This document shows positions 33,812 to 43,155 of a stretch of 64,000 bases of DNA, in pieces; within the stretch, counting starts at the first letter, position 1; each line of letters begins with the position of its first letter. This DNA is from Pseudomonadota bacterium (GTDB taxonomy: Bacteria > Pseudomonadota > Gammaproteobacteria > Steroidobacterales > Steroidobacteraceae), in NCBI GenBank assembly GCA_037200975.1, contig JBBCGI010000001.1, positions 1,922,001-1,986,000 on the forward strand. Direction: 5' to 3'. The position numbers and the translations under genes are program-made. A model generated the notes under the pieces. That model had not been told where the DNA came from. It made no database searches and saw only the letters and a program-made list of their open reading frames with translations.

Positions 33812-34717
33812 ATGAGAATTCGTGTCCAGAAAACCCTGCTGGCGGTGATGGCGGCCGGGCTGCTGTCGGGCCTGCCGGTGGCGCGCGCCGAGGATGCCGC
33901 GAGCACGCCGGCCGCGACGCCGTCGCCCGCGCCGTCGAACCTGCCGCCCGAGCGTTCGTGGCGGCTGGGCCTCGCGCTCGGATACGGCGAACGCACCAAC
34001 CCGCTGATCCAGTCCGACGACATCCCGGTGATCGTCGACGTGGACATCGCCTGGTTCGGCAAGCGCTGGTTCTTCGACAACGGCGACATCGGCTTCACGG
34101 CCGTCGACAACCGCTTCTTCACCGCCAATCTCATGGCGCGCGTCAACAGCGATCGCACGTTCTTCAGCAAGACGAACACCCGCTACGTGACCTTCGCGCG
34201 CGCCGGTTTTGGCGCCACCATGTTGGCGCTGAACCCGGAAACCGGGCTGCCCCTCGAAGCGCCCGTCCCGCTCAAACCACCGAAGCGCGATTACGCGATC
34301 GAAGCCGGCGTCGAAATGTTGTTTGGCGGCGAATGGGGCAACGCGACGCTGCGCGGCTTTCACGACGCGAGCAACACGCACGACGGCTATGAAATCTCGG
34401 CCGACTACTCGTATCGCTGGACGCACGGACGGCTGACCGTCGCGCCGAGCGTGGGGCTGTCTTACAAGAATTCGAAGCTCAGCGACTACTACTGGGGCGT
34501 GCACCAGGGCGAATCCAGCAACGTGCTGTTCGAATACCACCCGGGCGGCGGCGTCGGCTGGGAAGCGGGACTTCGGACTAGCTACTACCTCACGAAGAGC
34601 GTGCGGCTCGCGCTGTCCGCCAATTACGAACGCCTGCAGAACGACATCGCGAACAGCCCGCTGGTCGACCAGGAGTATGTGTTCGGCTACTTCGCGGGGG
34701 TGGGATGGCAGTTCTGA
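33812..34717 (+). CDS. MipA/OmpV family outer-membrane protein
   Basis: A 301-residue protein with a signal peptide (about 1-27) and a 12-strand beta-barrel pattern. It has the family pieces GLALGYGERTNPL near the start, NGDIGFTAVDNRFFTANL, and GVGW plus a final aromatic (GVGWQF). First gene of a four-gene operon with the DUF3019 protein and a two-component pair; it overlaps the DUF3019 start by 13 bases. Confidence 0.88.
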   Translation: MRIRVQKTLLAVMAAGLLSGLPVARAEDAASTPAATPSPAPSNLPPERSWRLGLALGYGERTNPLIQSDDIPVIVDVDIAWFGKRWFFDNGDIGFTAVDNRFFTANLMARVNSDRTFFSKTNTRYVTFARAGFGATMLALNPETGLPLEAPVPLKPPKRDYAIEAGVEMLFGGEWGNATLRGFHDASNTHDGYEISADYSYRWTHGRLTVAPSVGLSYKNSKLSDYYWGVHQGESSNVLFEYHPGGGVGWEAGLRTSYYLTKSVRLALSANYERLQNDIANSPLVDQEYVFGYFAGVGWQF

Positions 34718-35115
34718 AGCGCGGACTCTTCATCGCGTGCGGTCTGCTCGCGGCGCTGCCGGCCTTCACGGCCGCGGCGGAACCGCGCGTGAGCCTGATC
34801 GTCAAGCCGCTGCTGTGCGTGCTCGACAAGGGCGCCACCAGCTGCGCGATGACCTTCGACGTGCGCTGGAAAAGCATCGTGGCGGCTGAGTACTGCCTCA
34901 ACGACGGCGGCCAGCCCACCCCGCTGCGCTGCTGGCCCAGCGCGCGCGCCGGCGATCTGCAGCAACAGCGGCAGGTCAGCGAGGATTTCCGCTACTGGCT
35001 CACGTCTCCCGCTGGCGAAGAACCCCTCGCGGAGGTCAAAATCTCGGTCCTGCGCGTGGACTCGGCCGACCGGCGGCGCGAGCGGCGCTCCCGGCACGTG
35101 TGGGATGTTTTATGA
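34705..35115 (+). CDS. DUF3019 domain exported protein
   Basis: A 136-residue protein with a signal peptide (cut near TAAAEP) and four Cys that could form two disulfides (LLCVL, SCAM, YCLN, RCW). DUF3019 proteins are usually found with MipA/OmpV porins and a two-component system, as here. Its TGA overlaps the response regulator ATG (ATGA, 35112-35115). Confidence 0.87.
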   Translation: MAVLKRGLFIACGLLAALPAFTAAAEPRVSLIVKPLLCVLDKGATSCAMTFDVRWKSIVAAEYCLNDGGQPTPLRCWPSARAGDLQQQRQVSEDFRYWLTSPAGEEPLAEVKISVLRVDSADRRRERRSRHVWDVL

Positions 35116-35834
35116 ACGGCGCCAGCATCGACATTTTGCTCATCGAGGACGACGCCCGTCTCGCTGAACTGACGGCCACCTACCTGGAACAGAACGGCCT
35201 GCGCATCGCGGTCGAAGGACGCGGCGACCGCGCCATCGAACGTTTCGCGCGCGAGCGCCCGCGGCTGGTGCTGCTCGATCTGCTGCTGCCCGGCAAGGAT
35301 GGCCTCTCCATCTGCCGCGAGCTGCGCAAACATCACGACGTGCCGATCCTCATGCTGACCGCGCGCGACACGGACCTCGACCACGTCATCGGCCTCGAAG
35401 CAGGCGCCGACGATTACGTCATGAAACCGGTGGACCCGATGGTGCTGCTGGCGCGCGTGCGCGCGCTGCTGCGGCGCGTGGAGCGCGGCCCGGCAACCAC
35501 TGGCGAACGCAAAGCCGATCTGATGTTAGGCGCGCTGCGTATCAGCGAGACTTCGCGCGAGGTCTGGTTGTCCGGCAAAGCCGTCACGCTCACCACGCAG
35601 GAATTCGAATTGCTGAGCCTGCTCGCACATCGCGCCGGTGAGCTCGTGAGCCGCGATGAAGTGTTCCGCACCATGCGCGGCATCGACTACGACGGGCTCG
35701 ACCGTTCCATCGACGGCCGCGTCTCCAAACTGCGCCGCAAGCTCGGTGACGACGCCGCGGCGCCCACGCGCATCAAGACCGTGTGGGGCAAGGGATACTT
35801 GCTAGTGCCTGACGCCTGGGAGCTCGCGTCCTGA
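35112..35834 (+). CDS. OmpR-family response regulator
   Basis: A 240-residue protein: a receiver (about 5-120, with IEDDA, the phospho-acceptor Asp in VLLDLLLPGKDG and the Lys in VMKPVD) and an OmpR-type winged helix (about 135-235, ELLSLLAHRAGELVSRDEVF). The start at 35112 overlaps the DUF3019 stop by ATGA. It probably controls the mipA-type operon in which it sits. Confidence 0.92.
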   Translation: MNGASIDILLIEDDARLAELTATYLEQNGLRIAVEGRGDRAIERFARERPRLVLLDLLLPGKDGLSICRELRKHHDVPILMLTARDTDLDHVIGLEAGADDYVMKPVDPMVLLARVRALLRRVERGPATTGERKADLMLGALRISETSREVWLSGKAVTLTTQEFELLSLLAHRAGELVSRDEVFRTMRGIDYDGLDRSIDGRVSKLRRKLGDDAAAPTRIKTVWGKGYLLVPDAWELAS

Positions 35835-35844
35835 AGGACCGGCC

Positions 35845-37140
35845 TTGAGGGATTGGCTCAACGCCCGCCACCGCGGGTTGTTCATCCGCTCGTACGTGGT
35901 GCTCGCCGGCGGATTGCTGGTGGTCGCGGTGCTGCTCGACGCCGGGTTCAGCGCGCTGCAATCGCACGAGCAGCGCACCGCGGATCCGTGGCTCATCTCG
36001 ACGTTTCGCCTCATGGAATCCGAGCTCGGCGCGGCGCCGCCGGCCGAACGCGCCGCGGTCGCCGGGCATATCGCACAGCGTCTCGGGCTCGAAGTCGATC
36101 TGCTCGACGCGGGCGATATCGCCGGCGCCAAGGCCAGCGATCCCGGTCCGCGCGCGCTCACCGACGACGCCGGCAACATCTACTTCCTGTACCAGTCGGC
36201 CACGTTGCAGGGATCCATCCGCATGGGCCCGTTCAATCCGCCTCCGGAAAGCGCGCTCAGCCGTTTCCTGCCCATCATCTTCTATGCGTCCATCCTGGCG
36301 GTCGTCGGCCTGTGGCTGCGGCCGCTGCTGCGCGACCTGACCGTGCTCACCTCCGCCGCACAGAAGTTCGCCTCCGACTATCGCGAGCCGCTCGATACCG
36401 CGGCGCGCACCACGCAGCTGACGAGCCTCGCCACCAATCTGGACGACATGTCCGCACGCGTCAGCCAGCTGATCCAGACGCAAAAGGAGATGACCGCGGC
36501 GCTGTCGCACGAGATCCGCACGCCGCTCGCGCGCGTGCGCTTCGCGGCCGCGGTGCTCGAAGGCGAAGTCGATGAGGATCTGCGCGGCCAGCTGCGCGAC
36601 ATCAACAACGACGTGCAGCAGATCGACGACCTGATCTCCGACATGCTCGACTACGCGCGGCTCGATCACCCCGGCCTGCGCATGCAGTTGCAGAACGTGC
36701 CGGTGGAACCGTGGCTGGCGGCGATCGTCGCCGCGAGCGGGCAACATCCGCGCAGCATCGACACGGTGCGGGAAGACGGGCTCGGTGAGGCATGGATGGA
36801 GCCGCGCCTGATGGAGCTGGCCCTCAGCAACCTGTTGGCCAACGCGTTGCGCTACGCGCGCGACACCGTCCGTATCACCATCGCGCGCGACGACCACGTG
36901 TACCGCTTGTCGGTGGAAGATGACGGCGAAGGCATTCCGGAAGGCGACCGCACCTCGATCTTCCGGGCGTTCACGCGTCTCGACACCAGCCGCAACCGCA
37001 ACACGGGCGGGTTCGGCCTGGGGTTGGCGATCGTCGCGCGGATCGCGGCACTACATCGCGGCCGCGTGGTGGCGGGCGCCAGTGCAAGCCTGGGTGGAGC
37101 GAAACTGGCACTGGAATGGCCGCTGCCCGCCAGGACCTGA
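35845..37140 (+). CDS. Sensor histidine kinase, membrane
   Basis: A 431-residue protein with two transmembrane segments (about 12-35 and 145-165), a periplasmic sensor loop between them, a HAMP-like linker (about 165-215), a HisKA box ALSHEIRTPLARV and an HATPase with LSNLLANALRYA, DDGEGIP and GGFGLGLAIV. The start is TTG (35845), with AAGGA eight bases upstream; no better start exists in frame. It is the partner of the response regulator and lies ten bases after it. Confidence 0.88.
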   Translation: MRDWLNARHRGLFIRSYVVLAGGLLVVAVLLDAGFSALQSHEQRTADPWLISTFRLMESELGAAPPAERAAVAGHIAQRLGLEVDLLDAGDIAGAKASDPGPRALTDDAGNIYFLYQSATLQGSIRMGPFNPPPESALSRFLPIIFYASILAVVGLWLRPLLRDLTVLTSAAQKFASDYREPLDTAARTTQLTSLATNLDDMSARVSQLIQTQKEMTAALSHEIRTPLARVRFAAAVLEGEVDEDLRGQLRDINNDVQQIDDLISDMLDYARLDHPGLRMQLQNVPVEPWLAAIVAASGQHPRSIDTVREDGLGEAWMEPRLMELALSNLLANALRYARDTVRITIARDDHVYRLSVEDDGEGIPEGDRTSIFRAFTRLDTSRNRNTGGFGLGLAIVARIAALHRGRVVAGASASLGGAKLALEWPLPART

Positions 37141-37148
37141 CATTCCTG

Positions 37149-37850
37149 TTAGACGGTGGTGCCTACGAGCGCGCCGACGCCCGCGGTAACGGCCATCGCC
37201 AATGCGCTCCAGAACGTCACGCGCATCGCGCCTTTCGTCACGTTCGCCCCACCCGCCCGCGCAGCGATGCCGCCTAACAAGGCGAGGAACAGCAGCGACG
37301 CGACCGACACCACCGGAATGAGCTTGGCGCCGTGGACGAACACCACCAGCAGCAGCGGCAACGCGGCGCCCCCGGTGAAACTCAACGCAGAAGAAAATGC
37401 GGCCTGGATCGGCCGCGGCGCCAGCTCCGCGGTGAGGCCCAGCTCGTCGCGCGCATGTGCACCGAGCGCGTCATGGGCCGACAGCTGGGCAGCCACCTGT
37501 TTCGCCAGCTCCGGCTCGAGGCCGCGCTTCACGTAGATAGACGCGAGTTCGCGCAGCTCGGCGGCGGGATCCGCCTCGAGCTCCTGCTTCTCGACCACGA
37601 GCTCCGCTTTTTCGGCGTCCACCTGAGAATGCACCGAGACATATTCGCCGGCCGCCATCGACATGGCGCCCGCCACCCAGCCGGCGATGCCCGACAGCAG
37701 GATGGTTTGTTGTTCGGTGCCGGCGGCGGCGACGCCGACGATGAGGCTCGCGGTGGAGACGATGCCGTCGTTCGCGCCCAGCACCGCGGCGCGCAGCCAG
37801 CCCAGGTTGCCGGTGCGGTGGTGTTCGTTGTGGTGCCGTGGTTTGGTCAT
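37149..37850 (-). CDS. VIT1/CCC1 transporter family protein
   Basis: A 233-residue protein with a His-rich N-terminus (HHNEHH) and about five hydrophobic segments in the VIT1/CCC1 pattern: GANDGIVSTASLIVGVAAAG, AGAMSMAAGEYVSVHSQ, then an acidic cytoplasmic loop and three C-terminal segments. The family moves Fe2+ or Mn2+. Start at 37850 (MTKPRHH). It converges on the kinase gene with an 8-base gap. Confidence 0.88.
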   Translation of the reverse strand: MTKPRHHNEHHRTGNLGWLRAAVLGANDGIVSTASLIVGVAAAGTEQQTILLSGIAGWVAGAMSMAAGEYVSVHSQVDAEKAELVVEKQELEADPAAELRELASIYVKRGLEPELAKQVAAQLSAHDALGAHARDELGLTAELAPRPIQAAFSSALSFTGGAALPLLLVVFVHGAKLIPVVSVASLLFLALLGGIAARAGGANVTKGAMRVTFWSALAMAVTAGVGALVGTTV

Positions 37851-37930
37851 GCGGCGCCCGTTATAGCGGGATTTTGCAACGGCGGCGAGCGCTCGGCGAA
37901 TCGCACATGCATTGCGATTAGAATCGCGGC

Positions 37931-38980
37931 ATGTCTGCGATTCCGGTCCATACGCGTTCGTGGTGGCTCTCGCCCGGCGGCATCGTCCTGTTGCTGGGGC
38001 TCGCAAGCTGCGCTTCACGTGTCGGCGCTGCCACTCCGATCGACGAGAGTGCATTCGTAACAATTGGCGGCATCGAACAGTGGATCACCATCAAGGGAGC
38101 GAATCGCGACAACCCCGTCGTGTTGTTCGTGCATGGCGGCCCCGGCGATGCGCTCAGCCCGTTTGCCGACGCGATGTTCGCGGGATGGGAGAAGGATTTC
38201 ACGCTGGTGCAGTGGGATCAGCGCGGCGCGGGCCGCAGTTATGGCCGCAGCGGTCCGTCGATCGAGGCCACGCTTTCATACGAGCGCATCGTGCTCGATG
38301 GCATCGAGGTCGCCGAGCACCTCACCGCTCATCTGCACAAGAAGAAGATCGTGCTGGTCGGCGGTTCGTGGGGCTCGTTGGTGGGTATCCGCATGGCCAA
38401 ACAACGCCCGGATCTGTTCGCGGTGTACATCGGCACCGCACAGCTCGTGAACATGCGCGAGAACTCGCGCGCGAGTCATGAGCGCGTGCTGGCGTACGCG
38501 CGGGAGACGAAGGACGCCGTTGCGGTGGAAGAGCTTGCGCAGCTGGGTCCGCAGCCGTGGGTGGGCTACGCCAAGTGGCGCACGTTTCGGAAGTGGCGTG
38601 TTGCCTACCAGTCGAGGCTCGCAACGGCGAGCAAGCCGGACATGACGCCGTCAGCCGAATATGCGACGCAGAAGGATCTGGCGGACTATGAAGCCGCCGA
38701 CGACCTGAACTTCGCGCACTTCAACTTCGTCGGTCAGTCGATGACCGGGCCGATGATGGACATCGATCTGCGCTCGCTTGGGCGCGAGTTCGAGATCCCG
38801 ATCTACCTGGTGCATGGAGCGGTGGACATGAACGCGGTGCCGGAAATCGCGCGGGATTATCTCGACTGGATTCAGGCACCGAAGAAGCAATTCTTTCTGG
38901 TGCCGGATACGGGGCATGCGGATTCGAACGCGTCGCTCGCCGTGGTGCGGGACATTCTGAAGACGAAGTTGCACCGGTAG
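37931..38980 (+). CDS. Alpha/beta hydrolase (proline-iminopeptidase-like), lipoprotein-like N-terminus
   Basis: A 349-residue protein with an N-terminal hydrophobic segment ending LASC (Cys at 27), a possible lipobox. The alpha/beta hydrolase fold shows HGGPG (oxyanion loop, about 68-72), the nucleophile elbow GGSWGS (Ser about 142), an Asp in HGAVDMN and a His in GHAD. The pattern resembles S33 aminopeptidases. Substrate unknown. It is divergent from the VIT gene. Confidence 0.85.
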   Translation: MSAIPVHTRSWWLSPGGIVLLLGLASCASRVGAATPIDESAFVTIGGIEQWITIKGANRDNPVVLFVHGGPGDALSPFADAMFAGWEKDFTLVQWDQRGAGRSYGRSGPSIEATLSYERIVLDGIEVAEHLTAHLHKKKIVLVGGSWGSLVGIRMAKQRPDLFAVYIGTAQLVNMRENSRASHERVLAYARETKDAVAVEELAQLGPQPWVGYAKWRTFRKWRVAYQSRLATASKPDMTPSAEYATQKDLADYEAADDLNFAHFNFVGQSMTGPMMDIDLRSLGREFEIPIYLVHGAVDMNAVPEIARDYLDWIQAPKKQFFLVPDTGHADSNASLAVVRDILKTKLHR

Positions 38981-39014
38981 GCGTTACCAAGCGCAGTTCG
39001 GACGCCCGGCGACG

Positions 39015-39857
39015 TTAGCCCTGGCGCCCCAGCTCGCGGCGGATGTTTTCCTCGCGCGCGTCTTCGATGACGTTCATCACGTTGGTTGGGTCCGTGATGC
39101 CTTCTTCGCGCGCGAACACACCCGTGAGCTTGCTATCCGCCTGCAGGTGACCCTCGCTGAACAGCGACCAGATCTCACGAGCGTACTCGGTTGCGAGTAG
39201 TTCGGGCGCGAAGCGCCCCAGCGTGCCGCGCAGGTTGTTCACGTCGCGCTCGAGCATCGCGAAAGCCGCGTTGTTGCCCGCGGCGTTCACCGCCTGCGGC
39301 AGGTCGATGATCACCGGGCCGTCCGCCGCGACCAGCACATTGAACTCCGACAAATCCCCGTGGATGAGCCCGATGCTCAACATGCGCACCACCTGGCGGA
39401 TCAGGAAGGCGTGGTATTCACGTGCGACCTCCGGCGTGAGATCGACCTCACCGAGCCGCGGCGCCGGATCGCCTGCCGCGTCCACGACGAGCTCCATGAC
39501 GAGCGTGTCGTTGAAGTAACCAAACGGTTTCGGCACGCGCACGCCTGCTTCGACCAGCTTGTATAACGCGTCCACCTCGGTGTTCTTCCAGGCCGACTCC
39601 GCTTCCTTGCGGCCGAAACGCGTGCTCTTGGCCATCGCGCGCGCCTGGCGGCTGCCGCGCACCTTGCGGCCTTCCTGGTACTGGGCGCGCTTCTGGAAGC
39701 TGCGCTGGCCCATGTCGCGATAGACCTTCGCGCAACGAATCTGCGTGCCGGTGCGCACCGTGTAAACCGTGGCTTCCTTGCCGGATTTGAGGGAGCGGAG
39801 GACTTCGTCGATGACGCCATCGTCGATGAGCGGCTGCAGGCCGGGAGGGGTTTTCAT
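39015..39857 (-). CDS. RIO-type serine protein kinase
   Basis: A 280-residue kinase of the RIO family. A nucleotide-binding region LKSGKEATVYTV with the Lys in AKVYRD is followed by an RIO-specific insert rich in Arg/Lys (about 55-85), the catalytic loop HGDLSEFNVLV (about 172-182) and the metal-binding IDLPQAV in place of DFG, as is usual in RIO kinases. Bacterial RIO kinases have unclear targets. It stands alone, in convergent position to the hydrolase. Confidence 0.88.
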   Translation of the reverse strand: MKTPPGLQPLIDDGVIDEVLRSLKSGKEATVYTVRTGTQIRCAKVYRDMGQRSFQKRAQYQEGRKVRGSRQARAMAKSTRFGRKEAESAWKNTEVDALYKLVEAGVRVPKPFGYFNDTLVMELVVDAAGDPAPRLGEVDLTPEVAREYHAFLIRQVVRMLSIGLIHGDLSEFNVLVAADGPVIIDLPQAVNAAGNNAAFAMLERDVNNLRGTLGRFAPELLATEYAREIWSLFSEGHLQADSKLTGVFAREEGITDPTNVMNVIEDAREENIRRELGRQG

Positions 39858-39923
39858 GCCGGCGGCATGCTACGCGATTACGCACCGGGGCGGCGATTTG
39901 CCCGTGTTTTGAGGCCCCGCGAC

Positions 39924-41102
39924 CTATGGCGCAAGACCGACCGGGCAATTCGCCCAGGCGGAAAGCGAGAATTCCACGCTGCAGATCCGCTGCGAGCTGC
40001 TCGCGAACACGTAGTTAGTCGTCTGCGTCACGCAGCGCGGCGTCCAGACGACGTCGACGTTGGCCGTGTTCGGCGGACCGGGTTTGTCCCAGCCGTTGAA
40101 GGCATCGACGCGTCCGGTTCGCGAGCTCCAGGCCGCGCTGTCGAGCTCGCAGGCCGGATTGATGCGCAGCCAGAACGGCGTGGAGCGCTGCGGAGAACCC
40201 GCACCCCACACTTTGTAGCCCGAGAAGATGTCACCGCCGCCCTGGTCCACTTCGATCGCGATGAAGTTGGGGTTCTGGTTCCAGAATGCGGGCGGTACCG
40301 GCATCTGCTGGCGAGTCGCGATGAATTTCGCCTGGGCCGCGGGCGATCGCGACTTGTCCGTGCGCACTATCGTCAGCGCAATCGTGTGATCCATCGCGCC
40401 CGACACCGCCGGCACGAATGCCGCGATCTCGGAATCGCTCCAGCTTTCGAAGACCAGGCGCATGTTGCCGCCCGGAAATTGCCCGATGGCTTCGACGCTG
40501 CCCGTCTGGTCGCCGAAACACATGCCCTCGATCTTGAAACGGCCGTTCGGCGTCACCGTGCCGCGCACGCGGGAAATCTCCGCCGGATGCGTTTTGCAGT
40601 AGTTGAGCATCTCGGTATACGAGAGCGCGGGAGCCGCCTTGATGGAGTCGCGACTGTTCAGCGAGCCACCCACTCGTGCCGGCTGCCGGACGGCCTCCAC
40701 TCGATCCGAGACCGACGCCCCGAAACGGCCGGGCAGATCGCGCACCGGTGCGCCTTGAGGTGAAGTGCGGCTGATCCTGGCGGACGCCGGAACCGACGCC
40801 TGCCGCAGCTCCGTTTGCAGCTGTTGTTTGATCGCGCCGGCGGCGACCGGTTTGCCACCCACGATAATAATTGCGCGATCTTCGACGCTGAGCAGATTGC
40901 CCGGCAGTGTTGCCTTTGCGGCGGCGGCGTAGGGCTGCGTTTGAAGTGCCGTGGCCGCTGGACGCGAAACGGCGGGCGTGGACGCGGCCTGGGCCCGCTG
41001 CGCCGGAGAAGCCGCCCGTTGCTGCGGCGTCGCCGCCTTCTGCGCGTAAGCCGTGCCGAGCGCAAACAGCAGGATGACGGAACCCGAAACTGAAGTTTTC
41101 AT
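39924..41102 (-). CDS. Hypothetical exported protein, about 392 aa
   Basis: A signal peptide (cut near AYAQK), then a low-complexity Ala/Pro/Gln region to about residue 60, a middle region and a conserved-looking C-terminal part with several Cys (CFGD, NPACEL, RCVT, RICSVEF). A stretch KIEGMCFGDQTGSVEAIG resembles the start of an IPT/TIG-like domain, but this is weak. The ATG at 41102 is preceded by GGGAG at the right spacing; the ATG two codons upstream is too close to it. Confidence 0.6.
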   Translation of the reverse strand: MKTSVSGSVILLFALGTAYAQKAATPQQRAASPAQRAQAASTPAVSRPAATALQTQPYAAAAKATLPGNLLSVEDRAIIIVGGKPVAAGAIKQQLQTELRQASVPASARISRTSPQGAPVRDLPGRFGASVSDRVEAVRQPARVGGSLNSRDSIKAAPALSYTEMLNYCKTHPAEISRVRGTVTPNGRFKIEGMCFGDQTGSVEAIGQFPGGNMRLVFESWSDSEIAAFVPAVSGAMDHTIALTIVRTDKSRSPAAQAKFIATRQQMPVPPAFWNQNPNFIAIEVDQGGGDIFSGYKVWGAGSPQRSTPFWLRINPACELDSAAWSSRTGRVDAFNGWDKPGPPNTANVDVVWTPRCVTQTTNYVFASSSQRICSVEFSLSAWANCPVGLAP

Positions 41103-41241
41103 GTGCATCTCCCTCGCGGCGAACGAAGCGCCTCAACAGGAGATACGGAATTGCCAGGTGTTTTGGACAACGAACTGCGGCTAACCTCGATTCCATGGAT
41201 CCCGGCGCGGCCCACCCGTCCTGGTTAGTCCCGCGCACAGC

Positions 41242-42234
41242 TCAGTTCGGGCGATTCCCCGCCAGCACCTTGTCCAGATACGTCTGCGCGCCGGGCGACT
41301 CTGACTGTGCCAGCCAGAACAGCGCACGCTTGCGCTGCTCGCGCGACAGGGACTTGTCCTCCGCGGCCTTGATCAAGGCCGGTGTCGCACGCTCGTCCGG
41401 CAATTGAGAGAGCGCGAAGATCGTCAGCTCGCGCACATTGTTGTCGGCGTCCTGCTTCGATGCCGCGATGATCGAGTTCTCCACGTCGGCGGCGCCGTTG
41501 TGCGCGAGCCAGAACCACGCCTGCGCCCGGACGTCACCGTCCTTGTCGGTGTTGCCTAGTTTGATGAGATCCGCACTCACCCGCGGCGACTTCGACAGCG
41601 TGATGGCGAAGGCCGCATGCTTGCGCACCTCCGCGCTCGGGTCGTTGAACATGGCATGGGTGGTGATGTCCGCGCCGGCCGTGCCGCGCAGCATCGCCAG
41701 CCAGAAGATTGCACGCTTGCGTATTTCCTCCTGCGCATCGACGCGCGCCATCGTGCTCAAGGCGTCGAAGGCGACGGCGCTGCGATGCATCGCCAGCGCG
41801 CCCAGCGCTTCCTCGCCGAATTCGCTGTCTGGTGTCTTGGCGAGGCCGATGAGCCAGCGCGCGCTGTCGTCGGTTTCGACGTGGTCGAGCTTCTGGATAG
41901 GCGTCTTGGATTCCACCGGGCACGTGGCGGCCAGCGCGCGCACTTTCTCGACCTTTCCGCCCGCGAAGCGCGCGTAGACGCGGATGGCGTCGGTCCTGGC
42001 TTTGTCGCGAGAGCCGTATCCCTGGCGGTCGGCGTCGAGTTTGCTGGCAGACGTGTCCGCGGCCGCGCTGTCCGAACTACTCCAGCAACACCAGGCCGGA
42101 GAGTCTTCCACGGCCTGCACTTCCCAGCTCGCCCAGCCGTCCTTTGGCAGCGGCAGATCGGCCGAACGGGCCTGCGATGCGAATGCGAGCGCGGCGCACA
42201 TCGCAGCCGCTTGAATGCTTGTGGTTCTCATCAC
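41242..42234 (-). CDS. Exported HEAT-repeat protein
   Basis: A 330-residue protein with a signal peptide (about 1-24) and a run of HEAT-like helical repeats from about residue 130 to the end (RKRAIFWLAMLRG, VRKHAAFAITLSKS, VRAQAWFWLAHNG and so on). Such repeats bind other proteins. Its start overlaps the preceding gene by ATGA (42231-42234). Last gene of the second ECF sigma operon. Confidence 0.8.
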   Translation of the reverse strand: MMRTTSIQAAAMCAALAFASQARSADLPLPKDGWASWEVQAVEDSPAWCCWSSSDSAAADTSASKLDADRQGYGSRDKARTDAIRVYARFAGGKVEKVRALAATCPVESKTPIQKLDHVETDDSARWLIGLAKTPDSEFGEEALGALAMHRSAVAFDALSTMARVDAQEEIRKRAIFWLAMLRGTAGADITTHAMFNDPSAEVRKHAAFAITLSKSPRVSADLIKLGNTDKDGDVRAQAWFWLAHNGAADVENSIIAASKQDADNNVRELTIFALSQLPDERATPALIKAAEDKSLSREQRKRALFWLAQSESPGAQTYLDKVLAGNRPN

Positions 42235-43142
42235 TTTTTATCCAGCGCCGCGTCGATGGCTTCGAGCGCGGCGTCGCCGTTCATCATCGAGAGCATGCGC
42301 AGCAGCGAGCGCTTTTCCTCGGTGGTCTTCGCGGCGCGGTAGAGCGAGAGCACGCCCTGCTCGTCCTGCGCGATCAGCATGCCCTGGAGTGCGGCTTCCT
42401 TCATCTCGGCATCGGTGTTGCGCGTGTAGATCTCGCGCAGCGCGGTGCGCGCAGCATCGCCCTGGATGATTCCGATATTGCGCACCGCGTCGAGCCGCAC
42501 CGAATGTTCGCCATTGCCGTCAGCGATTTTTCGCAGGCCGGTGAGATCGCCGCTGATCGCGTAGGCCTGGAGCAAACCACTCGCCGCGATGGGCCGGTCG
42601 GCTAGCTTGCGCAACTCTTCGCTGGCGCCCATCACGCCGAGCATGCGGATCGCGTCGGAAGCTTCCTCTTCGGTTTTTGCATTCAGCGCCACCTGGAATA
42701 CGGGTTCCTTGCGGCCCGCGATCATCCATGCCTGCAGGATGTCTTCTTTCAGTTCTGCGTCGCCGGTCTTGTAGACGTCCTGCAAGGCGTCGAGCGACTT
42801 CGGGTCGCCGCTGATGCCGATGCTGCGGATCGCTTCGCCGCGCAGCTCCGAGTTCGTCGAGCGGGCCGTCTGCATCAGCAGGTCGCGCGCTTCCGGAGCA
42901 CCGATCTGGCTCAAGACGAACAAGGCGCGCCGTTTGACGATCGTCGGCTGCGTCCCGATCAAAACCTTTTTGAGGATCGGCAGCGCACGCTCCGACGGCT
43001 GCGCCATCAGGCCTTCGAGCGCGGCGATCGCGAGCTCTTCCTGTTCGGTGGGCGCGCGGTCTTCGCGGTCGGCGTCCTGGGCCTGCGCGCCGGCTGCGCC
43101 TGCCAAAAGCAGCGCGAGCATCGTGGTACGGATGAGTTTCAT
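42231..43142 (-). CDS. Exported HEAT-repeat protein, paralog
   Basis: A 303-residue protein with a signal peptide (about 1-21) and about eight HEAT-like repeats (IVKRRALFVLSQIGAPEARDLL, GEAIRSIGISGDPKSLDAL and so on). It overlaps its downstream partner by ATGA and lies 13 bases after the anti-sigma-like gene. Presumably periplasmic and part of the stress response run by the operon's sigma factor. Confidence 0.8.
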   Translation of the reverse strand: MKLIRTTMLALLLAGAAGAQAQDADREDRAPTEQEELAIAALEGLMAQPSERALPILKKVLIGTQPTIVKRRALFVLSQIGAPEARDLLMQTARSTNSELRGEAIRSIGISGDPKSLDALQDVYKTGDAELKEDILQAWMIAGRKEPVFQVALNAKTEEEASDAIRMLGVMGASEELRKLADRPIAASGLLQAYAISGDLTGLRKIADGNGEHSVRLDAVRNIGIIQGDAARTALREIYTRNTDAEMKEAALQGMLIAQDEQGVLSLYRAAKTTEEKRSLLRMLSMMNGDAALEAIDAALDKK

Positions 43143-43155
43143 GAAATACCTCTAT

